This document shows positions 24,374 to 33,068 of a stretch of 64,000 nucleotides of DNA, piece by piece (the first letter of the stretch is position 1; the number at the start of each line of letters is the position of its first letter). Source of the DNA: JAVVHH01 sp963835135. Lineage in GTDB: Bacteria; Pseudomonadota; Alphaproteobacteria; Acetobacterales; Acetobacteraceae. The position numbers and the translations under genes are program-made. The notes beneath the pieces are model-generated. The model was given only the letters and a program-made list of their open reading frames with translations. It had not been told where the DNA came from and made no database searches. Location of the stretch: positions 186,001 through 250,000 of the forward strand of contig CAWIEF010000005.1 of NCBI GenBank assembly GCA_963835135.1. Reading direction: 5' to 3'.

Positions 24374-25890
24374 GCGCCCACCGGCGCCGCATCGTCGGCC
24401 CCGATCACGCGCAGGAACCGCGCCGTGAGCGGATGACGCGGCGCGGTCAGCACCTCGCGCGCCGGGCCGTCTTCCTTGACCACGCCGTCGGCGAGGAACA
24501 CCACGCGGGTGGCGATCTGGCTGGCGAATCGGAGCTGGTGGGTCGAGATGATCATCGTCAGTCCGTCCTGGGCGGCGAGCGCGCGGATCACGTCCATCAC
24601 CTCCTCGACGAGTTCGGGGTCGAGCGCCGAGGTCGGCTCGTCGAGCAGCAGCACGCTCGGGTTCGGCGCCAGCGCGCGGGCAATGGCGACCCGTTGCTGC
24701 TGCCCACCGGAGAGATGCCGCGGCAACGCGTCCGCGCGCGCCGCCAATCCGACGCGGTTCAGCAGCGCCAGGGCGCGCCGATCCGCGTCCGCCGCGGCCA
24801 CGCCATGCACCCAGACGAGCGGGCCGGCGACGTTCTGCCGCGCCGTCAGGTGGCCGAACAGGTTGAACTGCTGGAACACCATACCGACACCCAGATTGGC
24901 CCTTTCCCGCGCGATCTCGCGCGGCGAGAGCGTGCGCCCGTCGGCCGCCATGCCGAGCTGCCGGCCGCCGACGCGGATCGACCCCGCGTCCCACCGCTCG
25001 AGTTGGTTGATGCAGCGGAGCAGCGTGCTCTTGCCCGATCCGGACCGTCCCAACAGCGCGACGACCTCGCCGACGCGAACGGTCAGATCGAGGTGGTCGA
25101 GCACGATCTGGTCGCCGTAGCGCTTGTGCAGCTTGGTGATCTCGATGACGCGTTCGCCGCGCGGCCGGGTCGTGTCTTGCGGCATGGTGATCGGTGCGGC
25201 GGCGGGCGACGCGGCCGCTGACATGGGCTTGGCGGTGCGAGCTCGATCGAGGTCGAGGACACGTTCGATCCCGATCTGCAGCGCGCTCGCAAGCCCGGTG
25301 AGCACCAGATACATGACCCCGGAGGCGAAGAAAACCGAGAAGAAGTCGAAGGTCGATGAGGCGAGCTGCGTGCTGCGCAGGGTGAGCTCCGGCACCGCGA
25401 TGACGGAGGCGAGCGAGGAGTTCTTCAGCGCCGAGACGGTTTCGTTGCCGAGCGCCGGCACCATCGTCCGGATCGCTTGCGGCGCGATGATCCGGCGCAT
25501 CAGCACGCGCGGGGTCATTCCCAGCGCCTGCCCGGCCATGACCTGGCCGCGGTCGACGCCCAGCACGCCGCTGCGGAGGATTTCGGCGATGAACGGCGCC
25601 TCGTTCGCCGCGATCGCCAACGACGCCGCCGTGATCGCCCCGAGCGTCAAGCCGATATGCGGCAGGGCATCGTAGGCGAACACCATCTGCAGGATGAGCG
25701 GCGTGCCCCGGAAAATGACGGCATAGAAGCGGGCGAACCCGGCCAGCAACGGCGCCCGGCTGAGCTGCATCCCCGCCAGGATGCAGCCGAGCAGGAGGCC
25801 GCCGACGAGACCGAACGCCGTGACCTGGATCGTGAACCAAACCCCGTACAGGAGGTACGGCAGGCTCAGGTAATGGACGAAAAGGCTCAT
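24370..25890 (-). CDS. Fused polar-amino-acid-type ABC permease and ATPase
   Basis: A single 506-residue frame joins a HisM-like permease (about residues 1-225, with FRGTPLILQMVFAYD and the docking loop GQALGMTPRVLMRRIIAPQA) to a GlnQ-like ATPase (about 250-506; Walker A GRSGSGKST, Q-loop FQQFNLFGHLTA, signature LSGGQQQRVAIARAL, Walker B VLLLDEPTSALD, switch His in IISTHQLRF). An Ala/Pro-rich linker connects them. Since the permease and ATPase are one chain, a homodimer would give a full importer core. The ATG at 25890 overlaps the binding-protein stop by ATGA. Confidence 0.92.
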   Translation of the reverse strand: MSLFVHYLSLPYLLYGVWFTIQVTAFGLVGGLLLGCILAGMQLSRAPLLAGFARFYAVIFRGTPLILQMVFAYDALPHIGLTLGAITAASLAIAANEAPFIAEILRSGVLGVDRGQVMAGQALGMTPRVLMRRIIAPQAIRTMVPALGNETVSALKNSSLASVIAVPELTLRSTQLASSTFDFFSVFFASGVMYLVLTGLASALQIGIERVLDLDRARTAKPMSAAASPAAAPITMPQDTTRPRGERVIEITKLHKRYGDQIVLDHLDLTVRVGEVVALLGRSGSGKSTLLRCINQLERWDAGSIRVGGRQLGMAADGRTLSPREIARERANLGVGMVFQQFNLFGHLTARQNVAGPLVWVHGVAAADADRRALALLNRVGLAARADALPRHLSGGQQQRVAIARALAPNPSVLLLDEPTSALDPELVEEVMDVIRALAAQDGLTMIISTHQLRFASQIATRVVFLADGVVKEDGPAREVLTAPRHPLTARFLRVIGADDAAPVGA

Positions 25891-26789
25891 TCAGCCGTGA
25901 CGAGGGCCGGCTTCTCGAGGCTGCCGCTGTCGAGCGACCACTTCTGCAGCAGCTTCAGCTCGAGACCGCTGTCCTGGATCTCCATCAGCGCCGCCATGAT
26001 CGCGTCGCGGAACTCGGTCTTGCCCTTCGGCACCGCGATCCCGACCGAATATGGCAGCGTGACCGCGACCGCCTTGGCGAGCTTGTCCGGATACGCCTTG
26101 ACCGCCTGGTCGACCGTGTTGACGTCGTTGACATACGTATCCGCACGGCCCGCGAGGATGGCCTGGATGCAGGACGCATTGTTGTCGAACAGCAGGATCG
26201 CCGGCTCGGCCTTGCTCGCCGACTTGCAGCCTGGCGCCAGGTTCTGGATCAGCGGCACCTCGACATAACCGGTGTTTTCCGCCGCCGTGGTGCCGCAGAG
26301 CGTCTCGTTGATGCCCGTGATACCCTTCGGGTTGCCCTTGGCGACCAGCACGCCGTCGAACACCTTGGAGTAGGTGATGAAGTCGGCGGCCTTCGCGCGC
26401 TCCTTGGTCGCGTAGATGTCCGAGATCACGATGTCCGCCTGGCCGCTCTGCAGCGTCGTCAGCAGGGCCGCGAAGGCGACCGGCGTGTACGTGACCTTGA
26501 ACCCGAGGCAGCTCCCCAGCGCCTCGGCGAGATCGATGTCGAAGCCGATATATTTGGACGGATCGGCCGGGTCGAGCGCCTCGTAGCCCGGCGTATGCGG
26601 ATTGACCGCGTCGACCAAGGTCTTGCCCTTCGACGCCGGATATTTCGCCTGCAGCGACTGGCAGGCCTGGCTCGACCCGATTGCGAGGTCATCCGCGCGG
26701 GATGGCGCCGCGGTGCCGATCGCCAGGCCCATCGTGCCGGCAATGGCCGCGACGAGGCGCAGGCGCTTGGTTCTACGCTGATCAACCAT
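25887..26789 (-). CDS. Periplasmic solute-binding protein, family 3
   Basis: The 300-residue protein has a signal peptide (about 33 residues, ending PSRADD) and family-3 landmarks: SKYIGFDIDLAEALGSCLGFK, LLTTLQSGQADIVISDIYATKER and YSVGIAVPKGKTEFRDAIM. The ATG at 26789 has CGGAG seven bases upstream and overlaps the amidase stop by eight bases. The Arg expected in the ligand loop is present in TKERAKA. It delivers to the fused permease-ATPase downstream. The amidases upstream suggest that the cargo is an amide-bearing amino acid or similar compound. Confidence 0.88.
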   Translation of the reverse strand: MVDQRRTKRLRLVAAIAGTMGLAIGTAAPSRADDLAIGSSQACQSLQAKYPASKGKTLVDAVNPHTPGYEALDPADPSKYIGFDIDLAEALGSCLGFKVTYTPVAFAALLTTLQSGQADIVISDIYATKERAKAADFITYSKVFDGVLVAKGNPKGITGINETLCGTTAAENTGYVEVPLIQNLAPGCKSASKAEPAILLFDNNASCIQAILAGRADTYVNDVNTVDQAVKAYPDKLAKAVAVTLPYSVGIAVPKGKTEFRDAIMAALMEIQDSGLELKLLQKWSLDSGSLEKPALVTAE

Positions 26790-28215
26790 GGTTCGACTCC
26801 GTTTCGAGTTGCTGCAGTGGCAGGTTGGGATGCCGGCGGTGCCAATCGGTGACAGATTGGAACGCAACACCGGCGCGGGCGAGCGTCGCCTCCGCCCAGT
26901 GCGGCGCGATGAGCTGGAAGCCGACCGGCATCCCGCCCTGCTTGGTCAAGCCGCCCGGCAGCGTCAGCGCTGGATGCCCGGTCATGTCGAACGGGCAGGT
27001 GAACTGCAGCAGCCCCCTCATCACGGCCTCGTCGGCGCCGAGGTTGCCCATAAAGGCCAGGGTCGGCGAGGCGAACGACTGCACCGGAACCAGCAACAGG
27101 TCGATGGCGCCGAAGACGGCGTTGACCCGTGCCGTGAAGGCCAGCCGGCGCATGTGGATCGCATGCAGGTCGAAGCCGGTCACCTCGTGGCCCTGCGCGA
27201 TCAACTGCGACAGGATCGGCCCGTACTCGTCTTGCCGCGCGGGCCAGGTGCCGGCGTGCGCCGCCGCGACCTCGATGGCGCAGAGCGGGAACCAGTCGCG
27301 GATGATTTGGGCCGGGTCGGGGAAGCCGATGTCGACCATGACCGCGCCGAGGCCGGTCAGCGCGGCGACGGCGCCCTGCATCGCCGCGTTGGTGTCCTCG
27401 TCGGCACCGTCGGCATTCCAGCGTGAGTCGAGCCCGATGCGAAGACCGGCGATCCCGCGATCCGCACCATCGAGATAGTCCGGAACCGCGAGGTCGGCCG
27501 CGGTCGGGTCGTGCGGATCGGCCCCGGCGATGACGCCCAGCATCGCCGCCGCGTCGGCCGCGCTGCGCGTCATCGGCCCGACATGGTCCAGGCTGGGCGC
27601 CAGATCGAACACGCCATATCGGCTGACTCGACCCCAACTTCCCTTGAACCCGGTCAGCCCATTGGCGGCCGACGGAAAGCGGATCGACCCGCCGGTGTCC
27701 GACCCGAGCGAGCCGTAGCACAGCCCGGCCGCCGTCGCCGCACCGGATCCGGAGGACGACGACCCGGTCCAATGCGCCGCTCCCCACGGGTTGAGCGGCG
27801 CCGCGATGTCTGGATGATGCGCGGAGTAGGCCCCTTCGGTCATCTGCAGCTTGCCGAGGATGACCGCGCCGGCCTCGCGCAACTTGCGCACCACGGTGCA
27901 ATCCTCGGTCGGCACGAAGTCCCGATGGATCGTCGTGCCCGCCGCGGTCGGGTGGCCGGCCAGCCAGCAGAGGTCCTTCACCGCGATCGGCGCCCCATGC
28001 AGCCGGCCCCGCCACCCGCCGCGGGCGATCTCCGCCTCCGCCTGCCGCGCCGCCGCCATCGCCTCCTCTTCGAGCACGAGCGCATAGGCGTGGATGCCGC
28101 CATCGAGCGCGCCGATCCGGTCGAGCTGGGCCCGCGTGGCCTCGACCGGCGAGACCTCCTTGCGCTGGATCAGCTCCGTCAGCTCGAGCAGCTCCATGTC
28201 GTGCAGCGCCGTCAT
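26782..28215 (-). CDS. Amidase, amidase-signature family
   Basis: The 477-residue enzyme has the catalytic Lys in PIAVKDLCW, the serine-rich loop GSSSSGSGAATAA and the nucleophile loop GSDTGGSIRFPSA, all canonical for the family. A substrate-gate region FKGSWGRVSRYGVFDLAPSLDHVGPM follows. The ATG at 28215 overlaps the stop of the upstream, related amidase by one base (TGATG). Two adjacent amidases with similar loops suggest duplication and possibly a split of labour on a diamide; substrate not known. Confidence 0.9.
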   Translation of the reverse strand: MTALHDMELLELTELIQRKEVSPVEATRAQLDRIGALDGGIHAYALVLEEEAMAAARQAEAEIARGGWRGRLHGAPIAVKDLCWLAGHPTAAGTTIHRDFVPTEDCTVVRKLREAGAVILGKLQMTEGAYSAHHPDIAAPLNPWGAAHWTGSSSSGSGAATAAGLCYGSLGSDTGGSIRFPSAANGLTGFKGSWGRVSRYGVFDLAPSLDHVGPMTRSAADAAAMLGVIAGADPHDPTAADLAVPDYLDGADRGIAGLRIGLDSRWNADGADEDTNAAMQGAVAALTGLGAVMVDIGFPDPAQIIRDWFPLCAIEVAAAHAGTWPARQDEYGPILSQLIAQGHEVTGFDLHAIHMRRLAFTARVNAVFGAIDLLLVPVQSFASPTLAFMGNLGADEAVMRGLLQFTCPFDMTGHPALTLPGGLTKQGGMPVGFQLIAPHWAEATLARAGVAFQSVTDWHRRHPNLPLQQLETESNHG

Positions 28216-29730
28216 CAGAAGCTCCTCCAGTCGCCGTCGGCCTCGAAGGCGGCAGCGGCGGCGTAGATCGTGCTCTCGTCCCAATGCCGGCCGATCAGCA
28301 TCGCGCCGACCGGCAGACCATCGACCATGCCGCACGGCAGGCTCATCGCCGGATGTCCGGTCACGTCGAACGGCGCGGTGTTGGCGATCATTTCGAACGC
28401 GCGCTGGATGTACAGCGGCAGGGGCGCATCGGCGGGAGGGATCGGGGTCGCCACCATCGGCACCGTCGGCATCAGCAGCAAGTCGAAGTGGGACAGCGCC
28501 GCATCGTAGGCCGCGCCGAGCCGGCGGGCGATGTTCTGCGCCTTGCCGTAGTAGCGGCCCCTGTAGTGCCGGGTAAAATACTCGCCGACGAGCATCGACA
28601 CCTTGAGCGAGTTCTGACAAATCGTTCGCCCGCTCGCGCCAGGACGCATGCGCGTCCATCAGGCCGACCGTGTAGAGCCCCTTCCAGTTGTAGCCCATGC
28701 CGTTGCCGCGCATCATCTGCGCCTGCAGCCCCTCGTTGCCGATCGGCGACCAGATGTCGCGGCCGATCCGGTGCATCGGCACGGTGACCTCCTCGACCAC
28801 GGCCCCCATGCGCGCGAAACGTTCGCCAGCCGCGCGGACCTTCGCGTCCGAGTGCGGCTCCGAGTTGTCCCAGCCGAAACCTTCCGTCACCACGCCGATG
28901 CGCAGGCCGTGCACGCCGCGGCCGAGCGCTTCGGTGTAGGGCTCGACCCGGACCGCATATTGCCGCGGATCGAGACCGTCCGGCCCGGCCAGCACTTCCA
29001 GCATCAGCGCGTTGTCGGCCACCGTCGCCGTCATCGGCCCGGTATGGTCGATCGTCGCCTCGATCGGCATGACGCCGGTGTAGGGCACCAGGCCCCAACT
29101 GCCCTTCATGCCATAGACGCCGCAGAACGCGGCCGGGATGCGGATCGAGCCGCCCTGGTCGCCGCCGATCGCCATGTCGACCGCGCCGGACGCGACCAGC
29201 GCGCCAGAGCCCGACGAGGAGCCGCCGGCCGAGTAGCCGCGCTTGTGCGGATTGTGCACCGGGCCGAGCGCGCCGGTGTGGCTGCCGCCCGAGAGGCAGA
29301 AGCTCTCGCAATGGGCCTTGCCGAGGATGGTGGCGCCGGCCTCGAGCAGCCGGGTCACGATGGTGGCGTCGATGTCGGGCACGTAGCCCTCGAGCGTGGC
29401 GGCGCCATTCATCATCGGCACGCCGGCGAGGCAGACATTGTCTTTCAGCGCGACGCGCTTGCCCTCGAGCCGCCCGCCCGCCGTGCCCTTGATCTCGGTT
29501 TTCACATACCAGGCGTTGTATTCGTTCTCCTCCGGCCCCGGCTGGTAACCCGGCGTGCGCGCAACGCTGACGCGCGGCTTCTCGTCCGGCATTGCATCGA
29601 CCACGTTGTAGGACGCGACGGCGGCATGCATCAGCTCGGAGAATTGCCCCATCCGCTCCGGCGTGAGGTCGAAGCCGAGGTCGATGGCGATGTCCTCCAA
29701 CTGCGCGAGGGTGGGCGGCGCGACACTCAT
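28215..29730 (-). pseudogene. Amidase, amidase-signature family, frameshifted by one extra base
   Basis: From the ATG at 29730 (AGAGG upstream) the frame encodes a normal amidase: Lys in RVALKDNVC, GGSSSGSGALVAS and the nucleophile loop GGDQGGSIRIPAA. Near 28614 it shifts: WRERANDLS continues in one frame while NSLKVSMLVGEYFTRHYRG and the C-terminal third, ending GDWRSF at 28215, lie in another. Removing a single base in TTGTCAGAACTCGCT joins DLS to NSLKV. The span is 1516 bases, one above a multiple of three, so the intact form would have 504 residues. Both halves look otherwise undamaged, so the change is recent or a sequencing error. Confidence 0.82.
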
Positions 29731-29747
29731 TCGGATACCTCTGGTTG

Positions 29748-30452
29748 CTAAGCGGCCATGCCGACGAACTCGGCAATCAGCGCCGGATCCTGCACCGCCT
29801 GCGGCGTCGTCTCGCGGGTGATGGCGCCTTTCTGGATGATCAGGATGCGGTCGGAGAGGGCCGCGATGAAATCCAGCTTCTGTTCGACGAGCAGGATCGT
29901 CAGATCGCGCGACCGGCGCAGCGCGAGAAGGATCTGGATGATCTCCTCGTTGATCGAGGGCTGGATGCCCTCGGTCGGCTCGTCCAGCAGCACCAGGCGC
30001 GGATCCCCGCACAGGCAGCGCGCCAGCGCCAAGATCTGCTGTTCGCCGCCCGACAGCGCGCCGCCGATGCGGTCGAGCAGAGGAACAAGGCGCGGGAACG
30101 TCTCGAGCATGGCCTCGATCGTCTCCGCTTCGGGCCGTTGGGATCGGAGGCACCCCATGCGCAGGTTCTCCCGCACGGTCAGCGATCCGAAGATCTGCCG
30201 ACCCTGCGGCACATAGCCGAGCCCCAGCCGCGCCCGCGCGGTCGGCGACAGCCGGGTGATGTCGTGTCCGTCGAAACTCACCTGCCCCGCCGTCGCCGGC
30301 AGGTAGCCCATCAGCGCTTTCAGCAGCGTCGTCTTGCCCATGCCGTTATGGCCGAGGATGCCGACGACCTCGCCGGCCTTCACGTCGAGATGGGCGCCAT
30401 TGAGGATGGGGATCCGCCCATACCCGGCCCGCAATCCCTGCACCTCCAACAT
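29748..30452 (-). CDS. Branched-chain-type ABC ATPase (LivF/UrtE-like)
   Basis: The 234-residue ATPase has Walker A GHNGMGKTT, the Q-loop YVPQGRQIFGSLTV, signature LSGGEQQILALARCL, Walker B LVLLDEPTEGIQPS and the switch region VEQKLDF. The GHNGMGKTT and DEPTEGIQPS wording matches the LivF/UrtE subclass. The ATG at 30452 overlaps the livG stop by one base (TGATG). It is the second ATPase of the importer 29748-34322, which is intact, in contrast to the Liv system at 18392-22842. Confidence 0.92.
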   Translation of the reverse strand: MLEVQGLRAGYGRIPILNGAHLDVKAGEVVGILGHNGMGKTTLLKALMGYLPATAGQVSFDGHDITRLSPTARARLGLGYVPQGRQIFGSLTVRENLRMGCLRSQRPEAETIEAMLETFPRLVPLLDRIGGALSGGEQQILALARCLCGDPRLVLLDEPTEGIQPSINEEIIQILLALRRSRDLTILLVEQKLDFIAALSDRILIIQKGAITRETTPQAVQDPALIAEFVGMAA

Positions 30453-31171
30453 CAAGCGGCCTGCTTGCCGAGATAGACGTCGCGGACCGCCTGGTTGGCC
30501 AGCACCGCGCCCACGTCGTCCTCCACCAAGATGCTCCCCTGGTTGAACACGGTGACCCGGCGCGCGATCATGCGTATGAACTGCATGTCGTGTTCGACGA
30601 CGATCAGCGCCTGGCTGCGGTTGATCTCGCGGATCAGGTCGGCCGTCCGCAGCACCTCGTCATGCGTCATGCCGGCGGCGGGCTCGTCGAGCAGCACCAC
30701 CTCCGGCTCCTGGGCCAGCACGGTGGCGATCTCCACCCATTGCCGCTGGCCATGCGCCAACTGGCCGACCAGGCGATCGGCGATGCCGGTCAGCCGACCC
30801 CTCGTGAGCGTCTCGTCGGTGATCCGTCGCGATTGCAGGGCCGACTTGCCGCGGGACGCCGCGACGGCCACGTTCTCGCGCACGCTCAACCCGTTGAACA
30901 CGTTGGGCACCTGCGTCTTGATGCCGATGCCGAGCCGGGCGATAGCATGGGGCGCAGCGCCGGTTATGTTCTTGCCACGGAACATCACCGTGCCGCTCGT
31001 CGGGACCAATTGCCCGGTCAGCATCTTGAAGAACGTGCTCTTCCCGGCGCCGTTCGGGCCGATCAGGCAGCGCAACTCTCTCTCACCCAGCGTGAAATCG
31101 ACGTCGTTGACCGCCGTCACGCCGCCGAAGCGCATCGTCGCACCCCGAGCCTGGATGAGCGGGATCGTCAT
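30452..31171 (-). CDS. Branched-chain-type ABC ATPase (LivG/UrtD-like)
   Basis: The 239-residue ATPase has Walker A GPNGAGKST, IKTQVPNVFNGLSV in the Q-loop region, signature LAHGQRQWVEIATVLAQ and Walker B VVLLDEPAAGM. The AHGQRQWVEI form is close to UrtD (urea importer) rather than amino-acid LivG. It overlaps livM by ATGA upstream and livF by one base downstream, so the set is tightly coupled. Confidence 0.9.
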   Translation of the reverse strand: MTIPLIQARGATMRFGGVTAVNDVDFTLGERELRCLIGPNGAGKSTFFKMLTGQLVPTSGTVMFRGKNITGAAPHAIARLGIGIKTQVPNVFNGLSVRENVAVAASRGKSALQSRRITDETLTRGRLTGIADRLVGQLAHGQRQWVEIATVLAQEPEVVLLDEPAAGMTHDEVLRTADLIREINRSQALIVVEHDMQFIRMIARRVTVFNQGSILVEDDVGAVLANQAVRDVYLGKQAA

Positions 31172-32199
31172 GGGTTGGCCTCGGCGGCGATGACGTCGGG
31201 CGCCGGGTCGCGGCGGCGGAACAGATGCAGCGCCAGGTCACGGATCACCGGGACGATGCCTTGCGGCACCAGGAGCACGAAGACGACCAGGATCACGCCG
31301 AGCACGAGGTTGGCGTTGACCAGCGCCTGCGCGCCCAGCAGCGTGATGAGGTATTGGATCGCGACCGCACCCAGGATCGGCCCCAGCAGCGTGCCGAGCC
31401 CGCCGACCAGCACGTAGATGAGGATCTGGGCGGAGGTGGTCAGCGAAAAGGCGGTCGGGCTGATGAACCCGCCCCAATTGGTGAATAGGCACCCTGCCGC
31501 GCCGGCGATGCCGCCCCCGATCGCGAACACCAGCAGTTTGTAGAGCCGGGTGTCGTAGCCGAGCAGTTGCGCCCGGGTCTCGTTCTCCCGGATCGCCACG
31601 ACCACGCGGCCGAAATGGCTCGCCAGGATCCACCGCAGCAGGGCGTAGACCACCACCAGACACCCCATGGCGGCATACCAGAGCTGCTCCGGCTCGAGCG
31701 GGCTGTCGGGCGCGCCGGGCAGGTTCAGCGGCGGCACGGCGGGCATGCCGTTGAACCCGCCCAACGGCGCGCGGCCGATCGTGTAGGCATCGCCGGCGGT
31801 CGAGTTGAAGACGCTGAACAGGATGATGGTCACCGTCAGCGTGATGACGCCGACATAGGCGTCGCTGATGCGGCCGTAGAACATGAAGTAGCCCAGCAGC
31901 GCCGCGAACAGCATCGGCAGCACGATCGAGCCCACCACCGCCCAGGTGCTGTCGCCCATGTTGATGGCGATTACGGCGTAGCAGTAGCCGCCGAGCCCGA
32001 AAAAGGCGGATTGGCCGAACGACATGATCCCGCCATAGCCCCAGATGAAGCCCTGGCTGAGCGCCAGGACGGCCATGGCGACGAACACCGTGGCCTGCAG
32101 CAGGCTGAACAGGTCGAAGACCTGGGGTGCGCCGAACAGCAGGAGCAGGCCGAGCGTCATCATGACGAGAAAGCTCGTGACGCCGGAGCGCAGTCTCAC
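31168..32199 (-). CDS. Branched-chain-type ABC permease (LivM/UrtC-like)
   Basis: The 343-residue membrane protein has about nine spans, the LivM block GFIWGYGGIMSFGQSAFFGLGGY near residues 48-70 and the conserved cytoplasmic IRENETRAQLLGYDTR. The GTG start at 32199 overlaps the livH stop (GTGA) and has GGAGGAG just upstream. It forms the channel with LivH at 32196-33065. Confidence 0.9.
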   Translation of the reverse strand: MRLRSGVTSFLVMMTLGLLLLFGAPQVFDLFSLLQATVFVAMAVLALSQGFIWGYGGIMSFGQSAFFGLGGYCYAVIAINMGDSTWAVVGSIVLPMLFAALLGYFMFYGRISDAYVGVITLTVTIILFSVFNSTAGDAYTIGRAPLGGFNGMPAVPPLNLPGAPDSPLEPEQLWYAAMGCLVVVYALLRWILASHFGRVVVAIRENETRAQLLGYDTRLYKLLVFAIGGGIAGAAGCLFTNWGGFISPTAFSLTTSAQILIYVLVGGLGTLLGPILGAVAIQYLITLLGAQALVNANLVLGVILVVFVLLVPQGIVPVIRDLALHLFRRRDPAPDVIAAEANP

Positions 32200-33065
32200 A
32201 CGCTCCTCCGCAAGAAGCGCCCGGTGATGCCTTGCGGCAGCAGGCGGATCATGATGATGGCCGCGATGAGCAGGGCGACCTGACCGAACACCGGCGTGGT
32301 GGCAAAGCTCGCCAGTTCGCTGATCGCGCCGAACAGGAACGAGGCCAGCCCGGTGCCGGTGATGATCGCCGGGCCGCCGCCGAGCACGGTGATGAAGGCT
32401 TTGGCGATGAAGGCGGCGCCCATGCCGGGCGAGACGCCCGAGATCGGCGCGAGGATGCCGCCCGCCAGCCCGGCCAAGGCGGAGCCGGCCGCGAACGTCA
32501 CCATGTAGATCAGCGGCGGCGACACGCCGAGAGCTGCGGCCATGTCGGGGTTCTGCATGGTCGCGCGCACGATCAGCCCGAACCGCGAGTAGCGCAGCAC
32601 GGCCCAGATGAGCGCGCACGTGGCGATGGCGAGCAGGATCACCAGCACGCCGTAGAGGCTGGTCTGATACGGCCCGATCGAGAAGCCGCCGCCGAGCGGG
32701 TTGGAGACGCCGCGGACGTTGTTGCCGAACATCGTCGTGATGAGGCCGATCAGCGCCAGGCTGAGCCCCCACGTCGCCAGCATGGTGTCGACCATGCGCC
32801 CGTACAGGAACCGGATCAGCCCACGCTCGACCGCCAGGCCGATCACGCCGCAGACGAGCGGCGCCAGGACCAGCATGCAGAGCCAGATGTTCAACCCGGC
32901 GTCGGCTGCGACCACCGTGGTGTAGGCGCCGAGCATGACGAACTCGCCATGCGCCAGGTTGATGACCTTCATCATCCCGTAGATCACGCCGAGACCGATG
33001 CTCAGCAGCAAGAGCAGGGCGATGCTGTTGAGGACGTTGAAGGTCAGCAGGCCGAACAGCGCCAT
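32196..33065 (-). CDS. Branched-chain-type ABC permease (LivH/UrtB-like)
   Basis: The 289-residue membrane protein contains GVIYGMMKVINLAHGEFVMLGAY near the N-terminus and FLYGRMVDTMLATWGLSLALIG, the two LivH landmarks. The ATG at 33065 lies three bases after the stop of the binding-protein gene, so it is directly coupled to it. It is the second permease of this importer. Confidence 0.9.
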   Translation of the reverse strand: MALFGLLTFNVLNSIALLLLLSIGLGVIYGMMKVINLAHGEFVMLGAYTTVVAADAGLNIWLCMLVLAPLVCGVIGLAVERGLIRFLYGRMVDTMLATWGLSLALIGLITTMFGNNVRGVSNPLGGGFSIGPYQTSLYGVLVILLAIATCALIWAVLRYSRFGLIVRATMQNPDMAAALGVSPPLIYMVTFAAGSALAGLAGGILAPISGVSPGMGAAFIAKAFITVLGGGPAIITGTGLASFLFGAISELASFATTPVFGQVALLIAAIIMIRLLPQGITGRFLRRSV

Positions 33066-33068
33066 AGG

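Noticed and set aside
26782..30153. A single 1123-codon frame that seemed to encode a giant double amidase
   Set aside because: It arises because a frameshift in the first amidase leaves an open shadow frame that joins the second amidase; the C-terminal third of the first amidase is in another frame.
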